DNA of 64,000 bases from Streptomyces pyxinicus (GCF_024753135.1 NZ_JANUGP010000001.1:310001-374000); one strand, 5' to 3'. Positions 1 to 9,694 are shown, counted from the first letter of the stretch. The notes: generated by a model from the sequence alone, not told the origin. Translations and numbers: made by a program.

Positions 1-894
1 CGGGTCGGTCTGCTCGGCGACCGGCACCATGTCGTCGAAGCCGATGACGGCCACGTCCTGCGGCACCCGCCGGCCGCTCTCGCGCAGCACGCGCAGGGCG
101 CCGAGCGCGGTGAGGTCGTTGGCCGCGAAGACGCCGTCCACGTCCGGGCAGCGGTCGAGGAGTTCCCGCATCGCGCGTTCGCCGCCGGCCGGCGTGAAGT
201 CGCTCTGCACGACCAGCCCGGGATCGGCGCCGCCGAGCACGTCGGCCATGACGTCCCGGTACCCGTCGAGCCGGTCCACGGCCGAGGTCTGGTCGAGGGC
301 GCCGGTGATGTGCGCGACGCGTCTTCTGCCGAGGTCCACGAGGTGCCGTACGGCGGTGCGGGCGCCGCCCCGGTTGTCGCAGTCGACGTACGCCACCCCG
401 GCACCGCCGGGCGCGGAGCCGTGCGGCCGGCCGCCGAACACCGTGGGCACGGCGGCGGCCCGGATGAGCCCGGGCAGCGGGTCGTCCAGGTGCAGGGAGA
501 ACACGAGCGCGCCGTCGACATGGCCGCCGGCGAGGTAGCGGGCCACCCGCGCGTGGTCGTCGCGGCCCTCGGTGAGCAGCAGCACCAGCTGGTTGTCGTG
601 GGCGGTCAACTCCTTGCTGATGCCGCGCAGTTGGAGCGCGAAGAAGGGGTCGGCGAAGACCCGGCTCTCCGGTTCGGCGATGACCACGGCGACGGCGTCG
701 TGCCGCCGGGTGACGAGGCTGCGCGCCGCCTGGTTGGGCACGTATCCCAGGTCCGCCACGGCCTGCCGGACCCGCTCGGCCAAGGACTCCCGCACCCCGT
801 CCCCGCCGTTCACGACCCGGGACACGGTCGCCCGTGACACCCCGGCCCGCGCGGCCACCGCCTCCAGCGTGGGACGCGACACTGCCTCGGTCAC
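1..894 (-). CDS. LacI-family transcriptional regulator (3' end truncated by window)
   Basis: The N-terminus reads as a LacI helix-turn-helix (TLEAVAARAGVSRATVSRVVNG) followed by the family's hinge and periplasmic-binding-like effector domain (for example ..AANDLTALGALRVLRESG.. and ..VIGFDDMVPVA..). The reading frame is still open at base 1, so the C-terminus is missing. I prefer the GTG at 894 because AGGAG lies about seven bases upstream; an in-frame ATG at 909 is the alternative but then the Shine-Dalgarno would be inside the gene. LacI proteins usually repress sugar-uptake or glycosidase genes; the target is probably outside the window. The neighbour to the right (LigD-type polymerase) is functionally unrelated. 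Confidence 0.9.
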   Translation of the reverse strand, partial: MTEAVSRPTLEAVAARAGVSRATVSRVVNGGDGVRESLAERVRQAVADLGYVPNQAARSLVTRRHDAVAVVIAEPESRVFADPFFALQLRGISKELTAHDNQLVLLLTEGRDDHARVARYLAGGHVDGALVFSLHLDDPLPGLIRAAAVPTVFGGRPHGSAPGGAGVAYVDCDNRGGARTAVRHLVDLGRRRVAHITGALDQTSAVDRLDGYRDVMADVLGGADPGLVVQSDFTPAGGERAMRELLDRCPDVDGVFAANDLTALGALRVLRESGRRVPQDVAVIGFDDMVPVAEQTDP

Positions 895-962
895 TTCGGA
901 TCTCCTCATCACCGGCTGCGGGCCAGGATATCCGCGTCTGGAAAGGCGGCGGGAGGGCTGTC

Positions 963-1982
963 CTAAGCGGTCGGCTCGGGGCGGGCGCGGCTGGGCTGGA
1001 CGCGTTTGGGTTCGCCGGGCATCTTCGGGTATTCCGGCGGGTAGGGGAGGTCGCCGAGGCCGTGGTCGTGTTCGTCGCGGCGGGCCAGTTCCAGGAGGGC
1101 GTCCAGGGAGTAGGCGTGGTCGTCCATGTCGGCGTGCACGTCGCCGAGTTCGGCGAAGCGGGCCGGCATGGTGGCCAGGTCGAAGTCGGCGGGCTGGGCG
1201 GTGCCGACCTCCTCCCAGCGCAGCGGGGCCGAGACGGGCGCCTGGGGGCGGGGGCGCAGGGAGTAGGCGGAGGCGATGGTGCGGTCGCGGGCCGTCTGGT
1301 TGTAGTCCAGGAAGATGCGGCGCCCGCGTTCCTCCTTCCACCACTTGATGGTCACGTGCTCCGGCATCCGGCGGGCCATCTCGCGGCCGACGGCGATGGC
1401 GGCACGGCGTACCTGGGTGAAGGTCCAGCGCGGTTCGATGGGCACGAACACGTGCAGGCCCCGGCCGCCGGAGGTCTTGGGCCAGCCGCGCAGGCCGCCG
1501 AACTCGTCCAGTACGGCGCGCAGTTCGTGGGCGGCGCGGACCGCGTCGGCGTAGTCGGTGCCGGGCTGCGGGTCGAGGTCGACGCGCAGCTCGTCGGGAT
1601 GGTCGACGTCGCCGGCGCGTACCGGCCAGGGGTGGAAGGTGAGGGTGCCGTACTGGGCGGCCCACACCGCGGCGGCCTCCTCGGTGGGGCACATCTCGTC
1701 GGCGCTGCGCCCGCTGGGGAAGGTGATGTGGGCGGTCGGGATCCAGTCGGGCATGCCCTTGGGGGCGCGCTTCTGGTAGAACCACTCGCCGCCGACGCCG
1801 TCCGGGTACCGCTCCAGGGTGGTGGGCCGGTTGCGCAGGGCGCGCAGGATGCCGGGGGCGACGGCGGCGTAGTACCGGGCGACGTCCAGCTTGGTGAAGC
1901 CGCGCTCGGGGAAGAAGACCTTGTCCGGGCTGGACAGTCTGACGGTCCGCCCGGCCACCTCCAGCTCCACCGCATCGCCCAT
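963..1982 (-). CDS. LigD-type primase-polymerase domain protein
   Basis: A stand-alone polymerase domain of the archaeo-eukaryotic primase type found in bacterial LigD. Visible signatures are the start VRLSSPDKVFFPERGFTK, the GEWFYQKRAP segment, the catalytic aspartates in LRVDLDPQPG, the SGGRGLHVFVP phosphate-binding loop and the IFLDYNQTARDRTIASAYS stretch. About 339 aa, the normal size for a free-standing polymerase module. In non-homologous end joining this domain fills gaps at DNA ends. The ATG at 1982 begins the conserved sequence; the longer open frame upstream would run into the divergent ligase gene. No Ku gene is in the window, so a role in end joining is inferred from the family and from the ligase neighbour. 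Confidence 0.92.
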   Translation of the reverse strand: MGDAVELEVAGRTVRLSSPDKVFFPERGFTKLDVARYYAAVAPGILRALRNRPTTLERYPDGVGGEWFYQKRAPKGMPDWIPTAHITFPSGRSADEMCPTEEAAAVWAAQYGTLTFHPWPVRAGDVDHPDELRVDLDPQPGTDYADAVRAAHELRAVLDEFGGLRGWPKTSGGRGLHVFVPIEPRWTFTQVRRAAIAVGREMARRMPEHVTIKWWKEERGRRIFLDYNQTARDRTIASAYSLRPRPQAPVSAPLRWEEVGTAQPADFDLATMPARFAELGDVHADMDDHAYSLDALLELARRDEHDHGLGDLPYPPEYPKMPGEPKRVQPSRARPEPTA

Positions 1983-2055
1983 GCGGCCACCGTAGGCGCA
2001 CCCCGGACAGCTCGCACACCGGGCGGGGCGGGGGGTCCGCGCGCAGAATCGGACC

Positions 2056-3123
2056 ATGGACCTGCCGGTGATGCCGCCCGTGAAGCCGATGCTCGCCAAG
2101 TCCGTGGCGAGCATCCCGCCGGGTATGCACTACGAGGCCAAGTGGGACGGGTTCCGGGCGATCGTGTTCCGGGACGGCGGTGAGGTCGAGCTGGGCAGCC
2201 GTACCGGCAAGCCGTTGACCAGGTACTTCCCCGAGGTGGTCGACGCGCTCACGGAGCGGGTGCCCGAGCGGTGCGTGCTGGACGGGGAGATCGTCATCGC
2301 GCGGGAGGGCCGGCTGGACTTCGACGCGCTGACCGAACGCATCCATCCGGCGGCCTCGCGGGTGCGGACGCTGGCCGAGCGGACCCCGGCGTCGTTCGTC
2401 GCGTTCGACCTGCTGGCGCTGGACGGCGAGGCGCTGCTCGACGCGCCGCTGACCGACCGGCGCGCCCTGCTGGAACGGGCACTGGCCGACGCCACGCCCC
2501 CGGTGCACGTGGCGCCCGCGACGACCGACATCGAGGTGGCCCGGCACTGGTTCGAGCAGTACGAGGGCGCCGGCCTCGACGGCATTGTGGCGAAGCCCCT
2601 CACTCTGCCCTACCGGCAGGACGAGCGGGCCATGTTCAAGGTCAAGCACGAGCGGACGGCGGACGTCGTGGTGGCCGGATACCGCCTGCACAAGAGCGGC
2701 CCGGTGGTGGGCTCGCTGCTGCTGGGCCTGTACGACGCGGGGGGCCGGCTCCAGCACGTGGGAGTGTCGGCCGCGTTCCCGATGAAGCGGCGGGCCGAGC
2801 TGGTCGAGGAGCTGGAGCCGCTGCGGATGGCCGACGTGGCCGGACACCCGTGGGCGGCCTGGTCGGACGAGGCCGCCCACGAGACGGCCCGGCTGCCGGG
2901 GGCGCCGAGCCGCTGGTCGGGCAAGAAGGACCTGTCGTGGGTGCCGCTGCGCCCGGAGCGGGTGGCCGAGGTGGCCTACGACCACATGGAGAACGCCCAG
3001 CGCTTCCGGCACACGGCCCGGTTCCGCCGCTGGCGCCCGGACCGGACGCCGGAGAGCTGCACCTACGGCCAGTTGGAGGAGCCGGTGCGCTACGACCTCG
3101 CGGAGATCCTGGGTGAGCGGTGA
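2056..3123 (+). CDS. ligC: ATP-dependent DNA ligase, LigC type
   Basis: Ligase motif I with the AMP-accepting lysine is visible (YEAKWDGFRA, residues about 27-36). Motif Ia-like GSRTGKPLTRYFPEV, DGEIVI (III), FDLLALDG (IIIa), DGIVAKPL (IV) and MFKVKHERTADVVVAGYR (V) follow in order, then a C-terminal OB-fold ending near FRRWRPDRTPESC. At 355 aa it is the short, single-function LigC type and has no polymerase or phosphoesterase domain. It seals nicks using ATP and in actinobacteria backs up LigD in end joining or base-excision repair. It is divergent from the polymerase gene with a 73-base shared promoter region, which suggests co-regulation. Confidence 0.93.
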   Translation: MDLPVMPPVKPMLAKSVASIPPGMHYEAKWDGFRAIVFRDGGEVELGSRTGKPLTRYFPEVVDALTERVPERCVLDGEIVIAREGRLDFDALTERIHPAASRVRTLAERTPASFVAFDLLALDGEALLDAPLTDRRALLERALADATPPVHVAPATTDIEVARHWFEQYEGAGLDGIVAKPLTLPYRQDERAMFKVKHERTADVVVAGYRLHKSGPVVGSLLLGLYDAGGRLQHVGVSAAFPMKRRAELVEELEPLRMADVAGHPWAAWSDEAAHETARLPGAPSRWSGKKDLSWVPLRPERVAEVAYDHMENAQRFRHTARFRRWRPDRTPESCTYGQLEEPVRYDLAEILGER

Positions 3124-3147
3124 GGGCGCCGGGCCGCCCTCTCGGCT

Positions 3148-4338
3148 TTACGGCTTCATCAGGATCTTGACCGCGCCGTCCTGCTTGCGCTGGAACATCT
3201 CGTAGGCGTGCGGCGCCTCGGCGAGCGGCACCCGGTGCGTGGCGAAGTCGTCGACGCCGAGCGGGTCCTCGTCCGTGAGGTAGGGCAGGATCTGGTCGCT
3301 CCAGCGGCGGACGTTGGCCTGCCCCATGCGCAGCTGGATCTGCTTGTCGAACAGGGTGAGCATCGGCATCGGGTCGGCCATGCCGCCGTAGACACCGCTG
3401 AGCGAGATGGTGCCGCCGCGCCGGACCAGGTCGATGGCCATGTGGAGGGCGCCGAGCCGGTCGATGCTGAAGCGCTCGGCGAGGGGCCCGCTGAGCTTGC
3501 GCGGCATCAGCGCGGTGGCCGTCTGGGCCAGCCTGGCGGCGGCGCTGCCGTGCGCCTCGGTGCCGACGGCGTCGATCACGGCGTCCGGGCCCCGGCCGCC
3601 GGTCGCGTCGCGGATCGCGTCGACCAGCGCCTTCTCGTCGTCGAAGGCCCGCAGGTCGTACGTCTGCACACCGCGCCGGCCGGCCCGGGCGAGCCGCTCG
3701 GGCACGAGGTCGACGCCGAAGACGCGCTCGGCGCCCCGGGCCAGCGCGATGCGGCAGGCCATGTCGCCGACGGGGCCGAGGCCGAGGACGGCGACGGTGC
3801 CGCCGGGCGGGATCGCCGCGTACTCGACGGCCTGCCAGGCGGTGGGCAGCACGTCGGAGAGGTAGACGAACCGGTCGTCCGAGGGCCCCTCGGGCACCTT
3901 GATCGGCCCGAACTGCGCCTGCGGGACGCGCAGGTACTCGGCCTGCGCCCCGGGGACGGCGCCGTACAGGCGGGTGTAGCCGAACAGGGCGGCGCCCATG
4001 CCCTCGCCGGTGACCTGGGTGGTCTCGCACTGGGTGGGCAGCCCGGAGTCGCACATGAAGCAGTGCCCGCAGGCGATCTGGAACGGCACCACGACCCGGT
4101 CACCGGGCCGCAGGTCGGTCACCTCGGCGCCGACCTCCTCCACGATGCCCATGGGTTCGTGGCCGAGGATGTCGCCCGGCGACATGAAGGGCGTGAGCAC
4201 CTCGTAGAGGTGCAGGTCGGATCCGCACAGTCCGCTGGAGGTGATGCGGATGACGGCGTCCGTGGGCTCCTCGATCCTCGGGTCGGGGACGTCCTCGACG
4301 CGGACGTCCCGCCTGCCCTGCCAGGTGACTGCCTTCAT
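3148..4338 (-). CDS. Zinc-dependent alcohol/formaldehyde dehydrogenase (MDR family)
   Basis: A 396-aa medium-chain dehydrogenase of the glutathione-independent formaldehyde dehydrogenase type. The catalytic zinc site is visible (SSGLCGSDLHLYE, LGHEPMGIVEEVG), the structural zinc cysteines lie in IACGHCFMCDSGLPTQC, and the NAD-binding Rossmann motif is VAVLGLGPVGDMACRIA. The gene starts at MKAVTWQGRRDV (ATG 4338). The longer open frame upstream has no conserved content. The substrate cannot be settled from sequence; formaldehyde or another small alcohol/aldehyde is likely from the family. It is convergent with the ligase gene and appears monocistronic. Confidence 0.88.
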   Translation of the reverse strand: MKAVTWQGRRDVRVEDVPDPRIEEPTDAVIRITSSGLCGSDLHLYEVLTPFMSPGDILGHEPMGIVEEVGAEVTDLRPGDRVVVPFQIACGHCFMCDSGLPTQCETTQVTGEGMGAALFGYTRLYGAVPGAQAEYLRVPQAQFGPIKVPEGPSDDRFVYLSDVLPTAWQAVEYAAIPPGGTVAVLGLGPVGDMACRIALARGAERVFGVDLVPERLARAGRRGVQTYDLRAFDDEKALVDAIRDATGGRGPDAVIDAVGTEAHGSAAARLAQTATALMPRKLSGPLAERFSIDRLGALHMAIDLVRRGGTISLSGVYGGMADPMPMLTLFDKQIQLRMGQANVRRWSDQILPYLTDEDPLGVDDFATHRVPLAEAPHAYEMFQRKQDGAVKILMKP

Positions 4339-4561
4339 GCCTCGCGCTCCCTCGTGTCGCCCGCACACCGGCCACCGGTCCGACCCGGCGCGTCCGGCAC
4401 GCGGTGTGTCGGTCTGTGTCCGATTTCGTCCGCGATGGCCGCCGGGTACCCGGGCCGCCCTGCCCCGAACATCCCGGCTCGGCGGCCGTGCGCGCGAACG
4501 ATCGGGCAGGGCCGTCGATGACCAGATGAGCGCACAATCGGTGCACAAGAACGGGGTGGCG

Positions 4562-5542
4562 ATGGACCTACGGAGCGGGGCGCGCACACGACGCGCCATA
4601 CCCACGGCGGCTCTGCTGGCCGCCGCCCTGTCGCTGCCCCTCACCACGGGCCGCACCGGCTCGGGCGCCGGCAGCGGACGGCACGACACCCCGGCGCCGC
4701 CGCCGAGCGCCTCGGCCGCACCCGGCCGCTCCCCCTTGGCCGTGGAGATCGACAACGTCACCGCGGCCCGCCCGGCGACCGGCCTCGACGCGGCCGACGT
4801 GGTCTACGCCGAGCAGGTGGAGGGCGGTCTGAGCCGGCTGATGGCGGTGTACGCGACCCGCCTGCCGAAGACGGTCGGGCCGGTGCGCAGCGCCCGCGAG
4901 TCCGACCTGGAGCTGCTGCGCCAGTTCGCCCGGCCGACCCTCGCCTTCTCCGGTGCGCAGCGCCGGCTGCTGCCGCTCGTCGACGGCGCGCCGCTGCGGG
5001 CCGAGCCGCCCGAGCGGGCGCCCGGCGCCTACGTCCGGGACACCGCCCGGGCCGCACCGCACAACCTGTACCCGCACCCCGCCGAGCTGCTGCCCACCGC
5101 ACCGGGCGAGCAGGCGCTGACCACCGGCTTCCGCTACGGCCCGGCACCGGCCGGGGGCACCCCCACCGCGTCGTCCACGGTGCGCTACCCGGCCGCCCGC
5201 TTCACCTTCACCTGGTCCGCCGGCCGCGCGGGCCGGCTGGTCACGATGGACGGCACCCCCGCGGTGACCACGGACGGCGGGCGGCTCGCCCCGCCGACGG
5301 TCGTCGTGCAGTACGTGACGGTGCGCGAGTCCGGCTACCACGACGTCCTCGGCAACCCCACCCCGTACACCGGGACCGTCGGCTCGGGGAGGGCACGGGT
5401 GCTGCGCGACGGACGCTCCTTCGACGCCACCTGGTCGCGGCCCGCGGCGACCGACGGCACCACCTTCACGACGGCCGCCGGGAGCCCGCTGGACTTCGCG
5501 AAGGGCCAGGTGCGGGTGGTGTTCGCGGCCGCGCCCGACTAG
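4562..5542 (+). CDS. DUF3048 (YerB-like) secreted protein
   Basis: The two YerB/DUF3048 signatures are clear: PLAVEIDNVTAARPATGLDAADVVYAEQVEGG-type N-domain, followed by TVGPVRSARESDLELL, and a C-terminal DUF3048_C domain that includes VVVQYVTVRESGYHDVLGNPTPYTGTVG. A basic, hydrophobic leader (residues about 8-30) predicts export. Most family members are lipoproteins, but I see no lipobox cysteine here, so it is probably a secreted or amino-terminally anchored form. The molecular function of the family is unknown. The start was set at ATG 4562 because it begins the signal peptide; a GTG six bases earlier is possible. The last four bases overlap the convergent ATPase gene. Confidence 0.85.
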   Translation: MDLRSGARTRRAIPTAALLAAALSLPLTTGRTGSGAGSGRHDTPAPPPSASAAPGRSPLAVEIDNVTAARPATGLDAADVVYAEQVEGGLSRLMAVYATRLPKTVGPVRSARESDLELLRQFARPTLAFSGAQRRLLPLVDGAPLRAEPPERAPGAYVRDTARAAPHNLYPHPAELLPTAPGEQALTTGFRYGPAPAGGTPTASSTVRYPAARFTFTWSAGRAGRLVTMDGTPAVTTDGGRLAPPTVVVQYVTVRESGYHDVLGNPTPYTGTVGSGRARVLRDGRSFDATWSRPAATDGTTFTTAAGSPLDFAKGQVRVVFAAAPD

Positions 5543-8229
5543 CTCGGCTCCCGCGCCGCGAGTGCCGCCAGCTCCTCCCGGGCCCGGGCCGCCAGGCCGT
5601 CGGCTCCGCTGGCGCGGGCGAGGTCCAGGCCGCGTTCGAGTTCCGTGACCGAGCCGGCGGCGATGCCGTACTCGACGCGGGCCGCCGCGTGCTCGTACTG
5701 GCAGGGCGAGGCCTCCAGATAGGTGACGGCCTGCGCGGCCAGCCGTACCCGGCGCTGTCCGGTCTCCAGGGCGGCGGCGCAGCGCAGGGCCTCGCCGATG
5801 GCCGTGTCGGTGCCGAAGCGCTCGGCCTGCCGTCGGGCCTCGCCCGCGAGCCGCCGAGCACGTGCCGGGTCCTCGCCGGCGACGGCCCTGGCCAGGTCGA
5901 GGGCCCAGGGCGCGAGCACCGGGTTGTACCCGCCGCGCGAGGCGGCGGTCTTCTCGGCGGCCTCCAGTTCGTGGACGCCCTCCTCGACCCGGCCGACGGC
6001 GAGCAGCAGTCGGCCGCGCACGGAGCGGATGTCGGGCAGCACGATCGTGGAGGGGTACGGCGGCGCGAAGCCGTACCGCTCGGCGATCGACCACGCCTCC
6101 TCGACCTGGCCGCGGGCCAGCAGGGTGTCGACCAGGCCGCAGGTCGAGGACCAGTACAGCGGCAGCCCCCGGCCGACCCGCTCGGCGAGGGCGAGTCCCT
6201 CGCGCAGGGTGTCCTCGGCGTCCTTGAGACGGCCCTGCCTGCGGTAGGCGAGCCCGAGGTAGGCGTTGGCCAGCGAGAGGTGACCGCCGTGCCAGCCGGC
6301 ACCGGCGTAGACGCGGCGGGCCTCGGCGAAGAGGTTCTCGGCGCGGTCGAGCCGGTCGGCGTAGGCGTACGCGCTGCCCAGCATGAACAGCAGCTCCATG
6401 CCCCATTCGAGGTCGGTCCAGCCGAGGCCGGGCGCGAGGCGGCCGTTGACGAGGGCGCGGTCGCACAGCTCGACCACCTCCTCGGCGCTCTCGCCGTGCG
6501 TCATCGCGTCGAAGCCGCGCAGGATCAGCAGGGCGCGCTCGGAGTTGTCCCGTCCCGCGCAGGTACGGGCGAGGTCGGCGAGGTTCCTTGAGCGGTCGGG
6601 CGAGACGGTCTCGCCGTGGATGCTCTCCCACATGAACCGGTAGGCCTGGAGCCGCCGGCGGACGGGACCGGCCTCGTGCCGGGCCGCCTCCGCCTCGACG
6701 GTGCGGACGGCCTCCTCCACCTGGTCGTTGTGCAGCAGCGCCTGGGAGAGCCGGACCACCGCGTCGACCCGGTCCTCGTCGTCCAGGCCGGGCATGGCGA
6801 GCGCGGTCTGGAGGTGGTCGATGGTGACGGCGGGCGCGGTCAGCAGGGTGGCGCGGCCCAGCTCGTAGCGGACCTGCGCGTGGACCTCCGGGCGGGGCGG
6901 TTCCTCCAGGGCGCGTTCCAGACAGCGGCGGGCCGCGTCGGGCGAACCGACGGCGAGGTGTTCGCGGGCGGCCTCGCGCAGTTGCCGGACGAGTTCCTCG
7001 TCGTCGTCCGGGTGGATCTTGAGCAGGTGCGGGGCGGCCTCGGCGGCACCGCCGCCCAGCTCGGCGATGATCTGGGCGGCGACGCCGTGCATGGCGGTGC
7101 ACACGGCGGGCGGGATCGAGTCGTAGACGGCCGTGGAGATGAGCGGGTGGACGAACTCCAGCTCGATCGCCATCCGTCGGTCGCCGGCCGGGTGCTGGGG
7201 CCGGGTCAGGATGCGCGCGTTGGACAGCAGTTCGGCGCAGTGGGCGGCGATGTCGTCGTCCATGGTGGCCAGGCGGGCGACCTTGGCGACGGTGATGTGG
7301 GTGCCGAGGATGGCCGCCGCCCAGGCGAACCGGGTGGCCTCAAGACCGAGGCCCTTGAGCCGGTCGACGAGTCCGCCGCCACGCGCGGCGCGGTTGAGGG
7401 CACGCAGTTCCGCGGCGTGCGCCTCGACCGGCGGGAGTTCGCTGTCCCGCACCTTGGCGAGGAGTTCGACGGTGTAGTAGAGGTTACCCGCGGTGACGGC
7501 CCACACCTCGCGGCAGAACGCGTCGTCCGCGTGCCGGCCGACGGTGGCCCGGGTGAGGCCCGCGGTGGCGTCCGGGGTGAGGGCGCTGAGGGTGCTGACC
7601 GGGCGGGCCGCCGCCTCGGCCACCGTGTCCAGGTGCCGGGCGCTCTCGCCGGTGACCTCACCGGGCCTGCGGGCGACCACGACGAGGACGGAGACCTCCT
7701 GGAGCTGTTCGGTGAACGCGGCGAGCCAGCGCAGCGTCTCCTGGTCGGCCCAGTGCGCGTCGTCCACGATGAGCACGAGCGGCCACTCCCGGCGGGCGAG
7801 CCGGCGCACGGCGGCGACGAGTCCGTCGCACACGTACCGCGGGTCGGGGTTGGCCTCCCGCGGTTCGAGCAGGCCGAGGGCGGGGCCGGCGATCTCGTAC
7901 CAGTCGCCTAGGTACTCGCGGGCCTCCTCGGGCATGAGGGACAGCAGGGCGGGCTGGAGCAGTTGCCGCACCACGGTGAACGGCACAGACCGCAGGGTCT
8001 CGGCGGCGCGGGCCGACCAGACCCGGCAGCCGCGGCGTTCGGCGATCCGCCGGGTCTCGGCGAGCAGCGCCGTCTTGCCGAGCCCCGCCTCGCCGCGGAA
8101 GACGAGCAGGCCGCCTGCGGACGACTCGTCGGCGCACAGCACGTCGAGTGCCTGCGCGACGGTGGCGATCTCGGCGTCCCGCTCCCACAGGGAAGCCGAG
8201 GCGGCCTCCGGTGGCCGTCCCTCCGTCAT
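5539..8229 (-). CDS. Large AAA/STAND-type ATPase resembling LuxR-family LAL regulators but without HTH
   Basis: About 896 aa. The Walker A motif is GEAGLGKTALLAE near residue 50, and Walker B is VLIVDDAHWADQETLRWL, in the arrangement of LAL (MalT-like) regulators. The remainder is alpha-helical, tetratricopeptide-like (repeated ..AR.. ..LA.. helices). It stops at REELAALAAREPS, exactly where LAL proteins normally continue into a C-terminal LuxR helix-turn-helix. It may sense a ligand through the STAND mechanism and act through partner contacts rather than by binding DNA. The start at ATG 8229 has GGAGG seven bases upstream. It is divergent from the MHS transporter gene. Confidence 0.85.
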   Translation of the reverse strand: MTEGRPPEAASASLWERDAEIATVAQALDVLCADESSAGGLLVFRGEAGLGKTALLAETRRIAERRGCRVWSARAAETLRSVPFTVVRQLLQPALLSLMPEEAREYLGDWYEIAGPALGLLEPREANPDPRYVCDGLVAAVRRLARREWPLVLIVDDAHWADQETLRWLAAFTEQLQEVSVLVVVARRPGEVTGESARHLDTVAEAAARPVSTLSALTPDATAGLTRATVGRHADDAFCREVWAVTAGNLYYTVELLAKVRDSELPPVEAHAAELRALNRAARGGGLVDRLKGLGLEATRFAWAAAILGTHITVAKVARLATMDDDIAAHCAELLSNARILTRPQHPAGDRRMAIELEFVHPLISTAVYDSIPPAVCTAMHGVAAQIIAELGGGAAEAAPHLLKIHPDDDEELVRQLREAAREHLAVGSPDAARRCLERALEEPPRPEVHAQVRYELGRATLLTAPAVTIDHLQTALAMPGLDDEDRVDAVVRLSQALLHNDQVEEAVRTVEAEAARHEAGPVRRRLQAYRFMWESIHGETVSPDRSRNLADLARTCAGRDNSERALLILRGFDAMTHGESAEEVVELCDRALVNGRLAPGLGWTDLEWGMELLFMLGSAYAYADRLDRAENLFAEARRVYAGAGWHGGHLSLANAYLGLAYRRQGRLKDAEDTLREGLALAERVGRGLPLYWSSTCGLVDTLLARGQVEEAWSIAERYGFAPPYPSTIVLPDIRSVRGRLLLAVGRVEEGVHELEAAEKTAASRGGYNPVLAPWALDLARAVAGEDPARARRLAGEARRQAERFGTDTAIGEALRCAAALETGQRRVRLAAQAVTYLEASPCQYEHAAARVEYGIAAGSVTELERGLDLARASGADGLAARAREELAALAAREPS

Positions 8230-8401
8230 CCCGTTACCTCCCCAGGTCGCCCGAATGACGTACAGACCCGAGCGTAGCCGTCGGGTGGGATGTGTGGTGG
8301 CCGGTCGGGACACCTGTTGCCCCGCCGGGTGACAGCGGGTGCGGCGGGTCGACGCGCACCCCGGCCCGACCAGGCGGCCGATGACGGACGGAGCGTCAAC
8401 C

Positions 8402-9691
8402 ATGTCTGGTGCGAGGGCGGTTCCGGGCAGCCGCGCGGTGCCGCGCGGCCCGGCGGTGCGGGCGGTGGCCGCGGGGTCGGTGGGGAACCTCGTGGAGTGG
8501 TACGAATTCGGGGTCTACGGCTTCCTGGCCACGGTGCTGGCGGAGCGGTTCTTCGCCCCGGCGGGCGGTGGCCCGGCCGACGCGCTGGTGCGGACCTACG
8601 CCGCGTTCGCGCTGGCCTTCTTCTTCCGGCCGCTCGGCGCGCTGCTGTTCGGCCGGCTGGGCGACCGGCTGGGGCGGCGGCCGGTGCTGATCGGGGTGGT
8701 GGCGCTGATGTCGGGCGCGACCACGCTGATCGGCGCGCTGCCGGCGTACGACACCGCCGGCGCCCTCGCGCCCTGGCTGCTGACCGCGCTGCGGGTGGTG
8801 CAGGGCCTGGCGGCGGGCGGCGAGTTCGGCGGCGCGGTGACGGTGCTGACCGAGAGCGCGCCGCCGGGCCGGCGGGGGCTGTACGGGGCGTGGCAGTCGT
8901 TCACGGTGGCGCTGGGGCTGCTCGGCGGGGCGGGCGTGACCGCGCTGACGGCGACGCTGCTCACCGCAGATCAACTGGCCGACTGGGGCTGGCGGTTGCC
9001 GTTCCTGCTGGCGCTGCCGCTCGGTCTGGCGGCCTTGTGGCTGCGGTCGGGGCTGCCGGAGACGTCGCCCGCCTCGCGGGCCGGGGAGCGGGCGGCCGTC
9101 CGGCTCGGCGCGGGTGCGCTGGTGCTGGCGGCGGCGCGGGTGGCGGGCTGGGCGGCGGCCGGGTACACGTTCCTGGTGGTGCTGCCGTCGTACCTCCAGG
9201 TGGCGCTGCACGCGGACGCCCGGCAGGCGCTGCTCGCCGCGGTGCCGGCCAACGCCGGTTTCGCGGCGGCCATCCTGCCGGCGGGCCTGCTCAGCGACCG
9301 GGTGGGCCGGCGCCCGGTGCTGCTCGCGGGCGCCGTGCTGGTGATGGTGGTCTCGCTGCCGCTGTTCGCCCTGCTGCGCGACCCCGGCGTCCCGGCCGCC
9401 GCGAAGGCGTGCGCCCTGGCCGGGGCCGGGGCGGTGGTGGGGCTGATGGCCGGCCCGGGTCCCGCGCTGCTGGCCGAGACCTTCCCGGCCCGGGTGCGCT
9501 GGACGGGGCTCGGCCTCGCCTACGCCCTGTCGAACGCCCTGTTCTCCGGATGCGCGGGTCTGCTCGTCACCGAGGCGGTACGCCGCACCGGCAACCCGGA
9601 CGTGCCCGCCTACTACGCGGCGGCGGCCTGCGCGCTCAGCGCCGGCGCGCTGCTGGCACGGCCTTCGGGCCGGGAAGAGAAGGAGAGATGA
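8402..9691 (+). CDS. MFS transporter, metabolite:H+ symporter (MHS) type
   Basis: A twelve-helix major facilitator protein. The amino-terminal GNLVEWYEFGVYGFLATVLAERFF and the loop FGRLGDRLGRRPVLI are the hallmarks of the MHS subfamily, which imports organic acids or compatible solutes with protons. ATG 8402 has GGAG nine bases upstream; an in-frame ATG at 8381 would add seven residues. The stop is three bases before the anhydro-MurNAc kinase gene, so the two form an operon. That context suggests uptake of a cell-wall-derived or acidic sugar, but the substrate is not shown by sequence. Confidence 0.85.
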   Translation: MSGARAVPGSRAVPRGPAVRAVAAGSVGNLVEWYEFGVYGFLATVLAERFFAPAGGGPADALVRTYAAFALAFFFRPLGALLFGRLGDRLGRRPVLIGVVALMSGATTLIGALPAYDTAGALAPWLLTALRVVQGLAAGGEFGGAVTVLTESAPPGRRGLYGAWQSFTVALGLLGGAGVTALTATLLTADQLADWGWRLPFLLALPLGLAALWLRSGLPETSPASRAGERAAVRLGAGALVLAAARVAGWAAAGYTFLVVLPSYLQVALHADARQALLAAVPANAGFAAAILPAGLLSDRVGRRPVLLAGAVLVMVVSLPLFALLRDPGVPAAAKACALAGAGAVVGLMAGPGPALLAETFPARVRWTGLGLAYALSNALFSGCAGLLVTEAVRRTGNPDVPAYYAAAACALSAGALLARPSGREEKER

Positions 9692-9694
9692 CGG

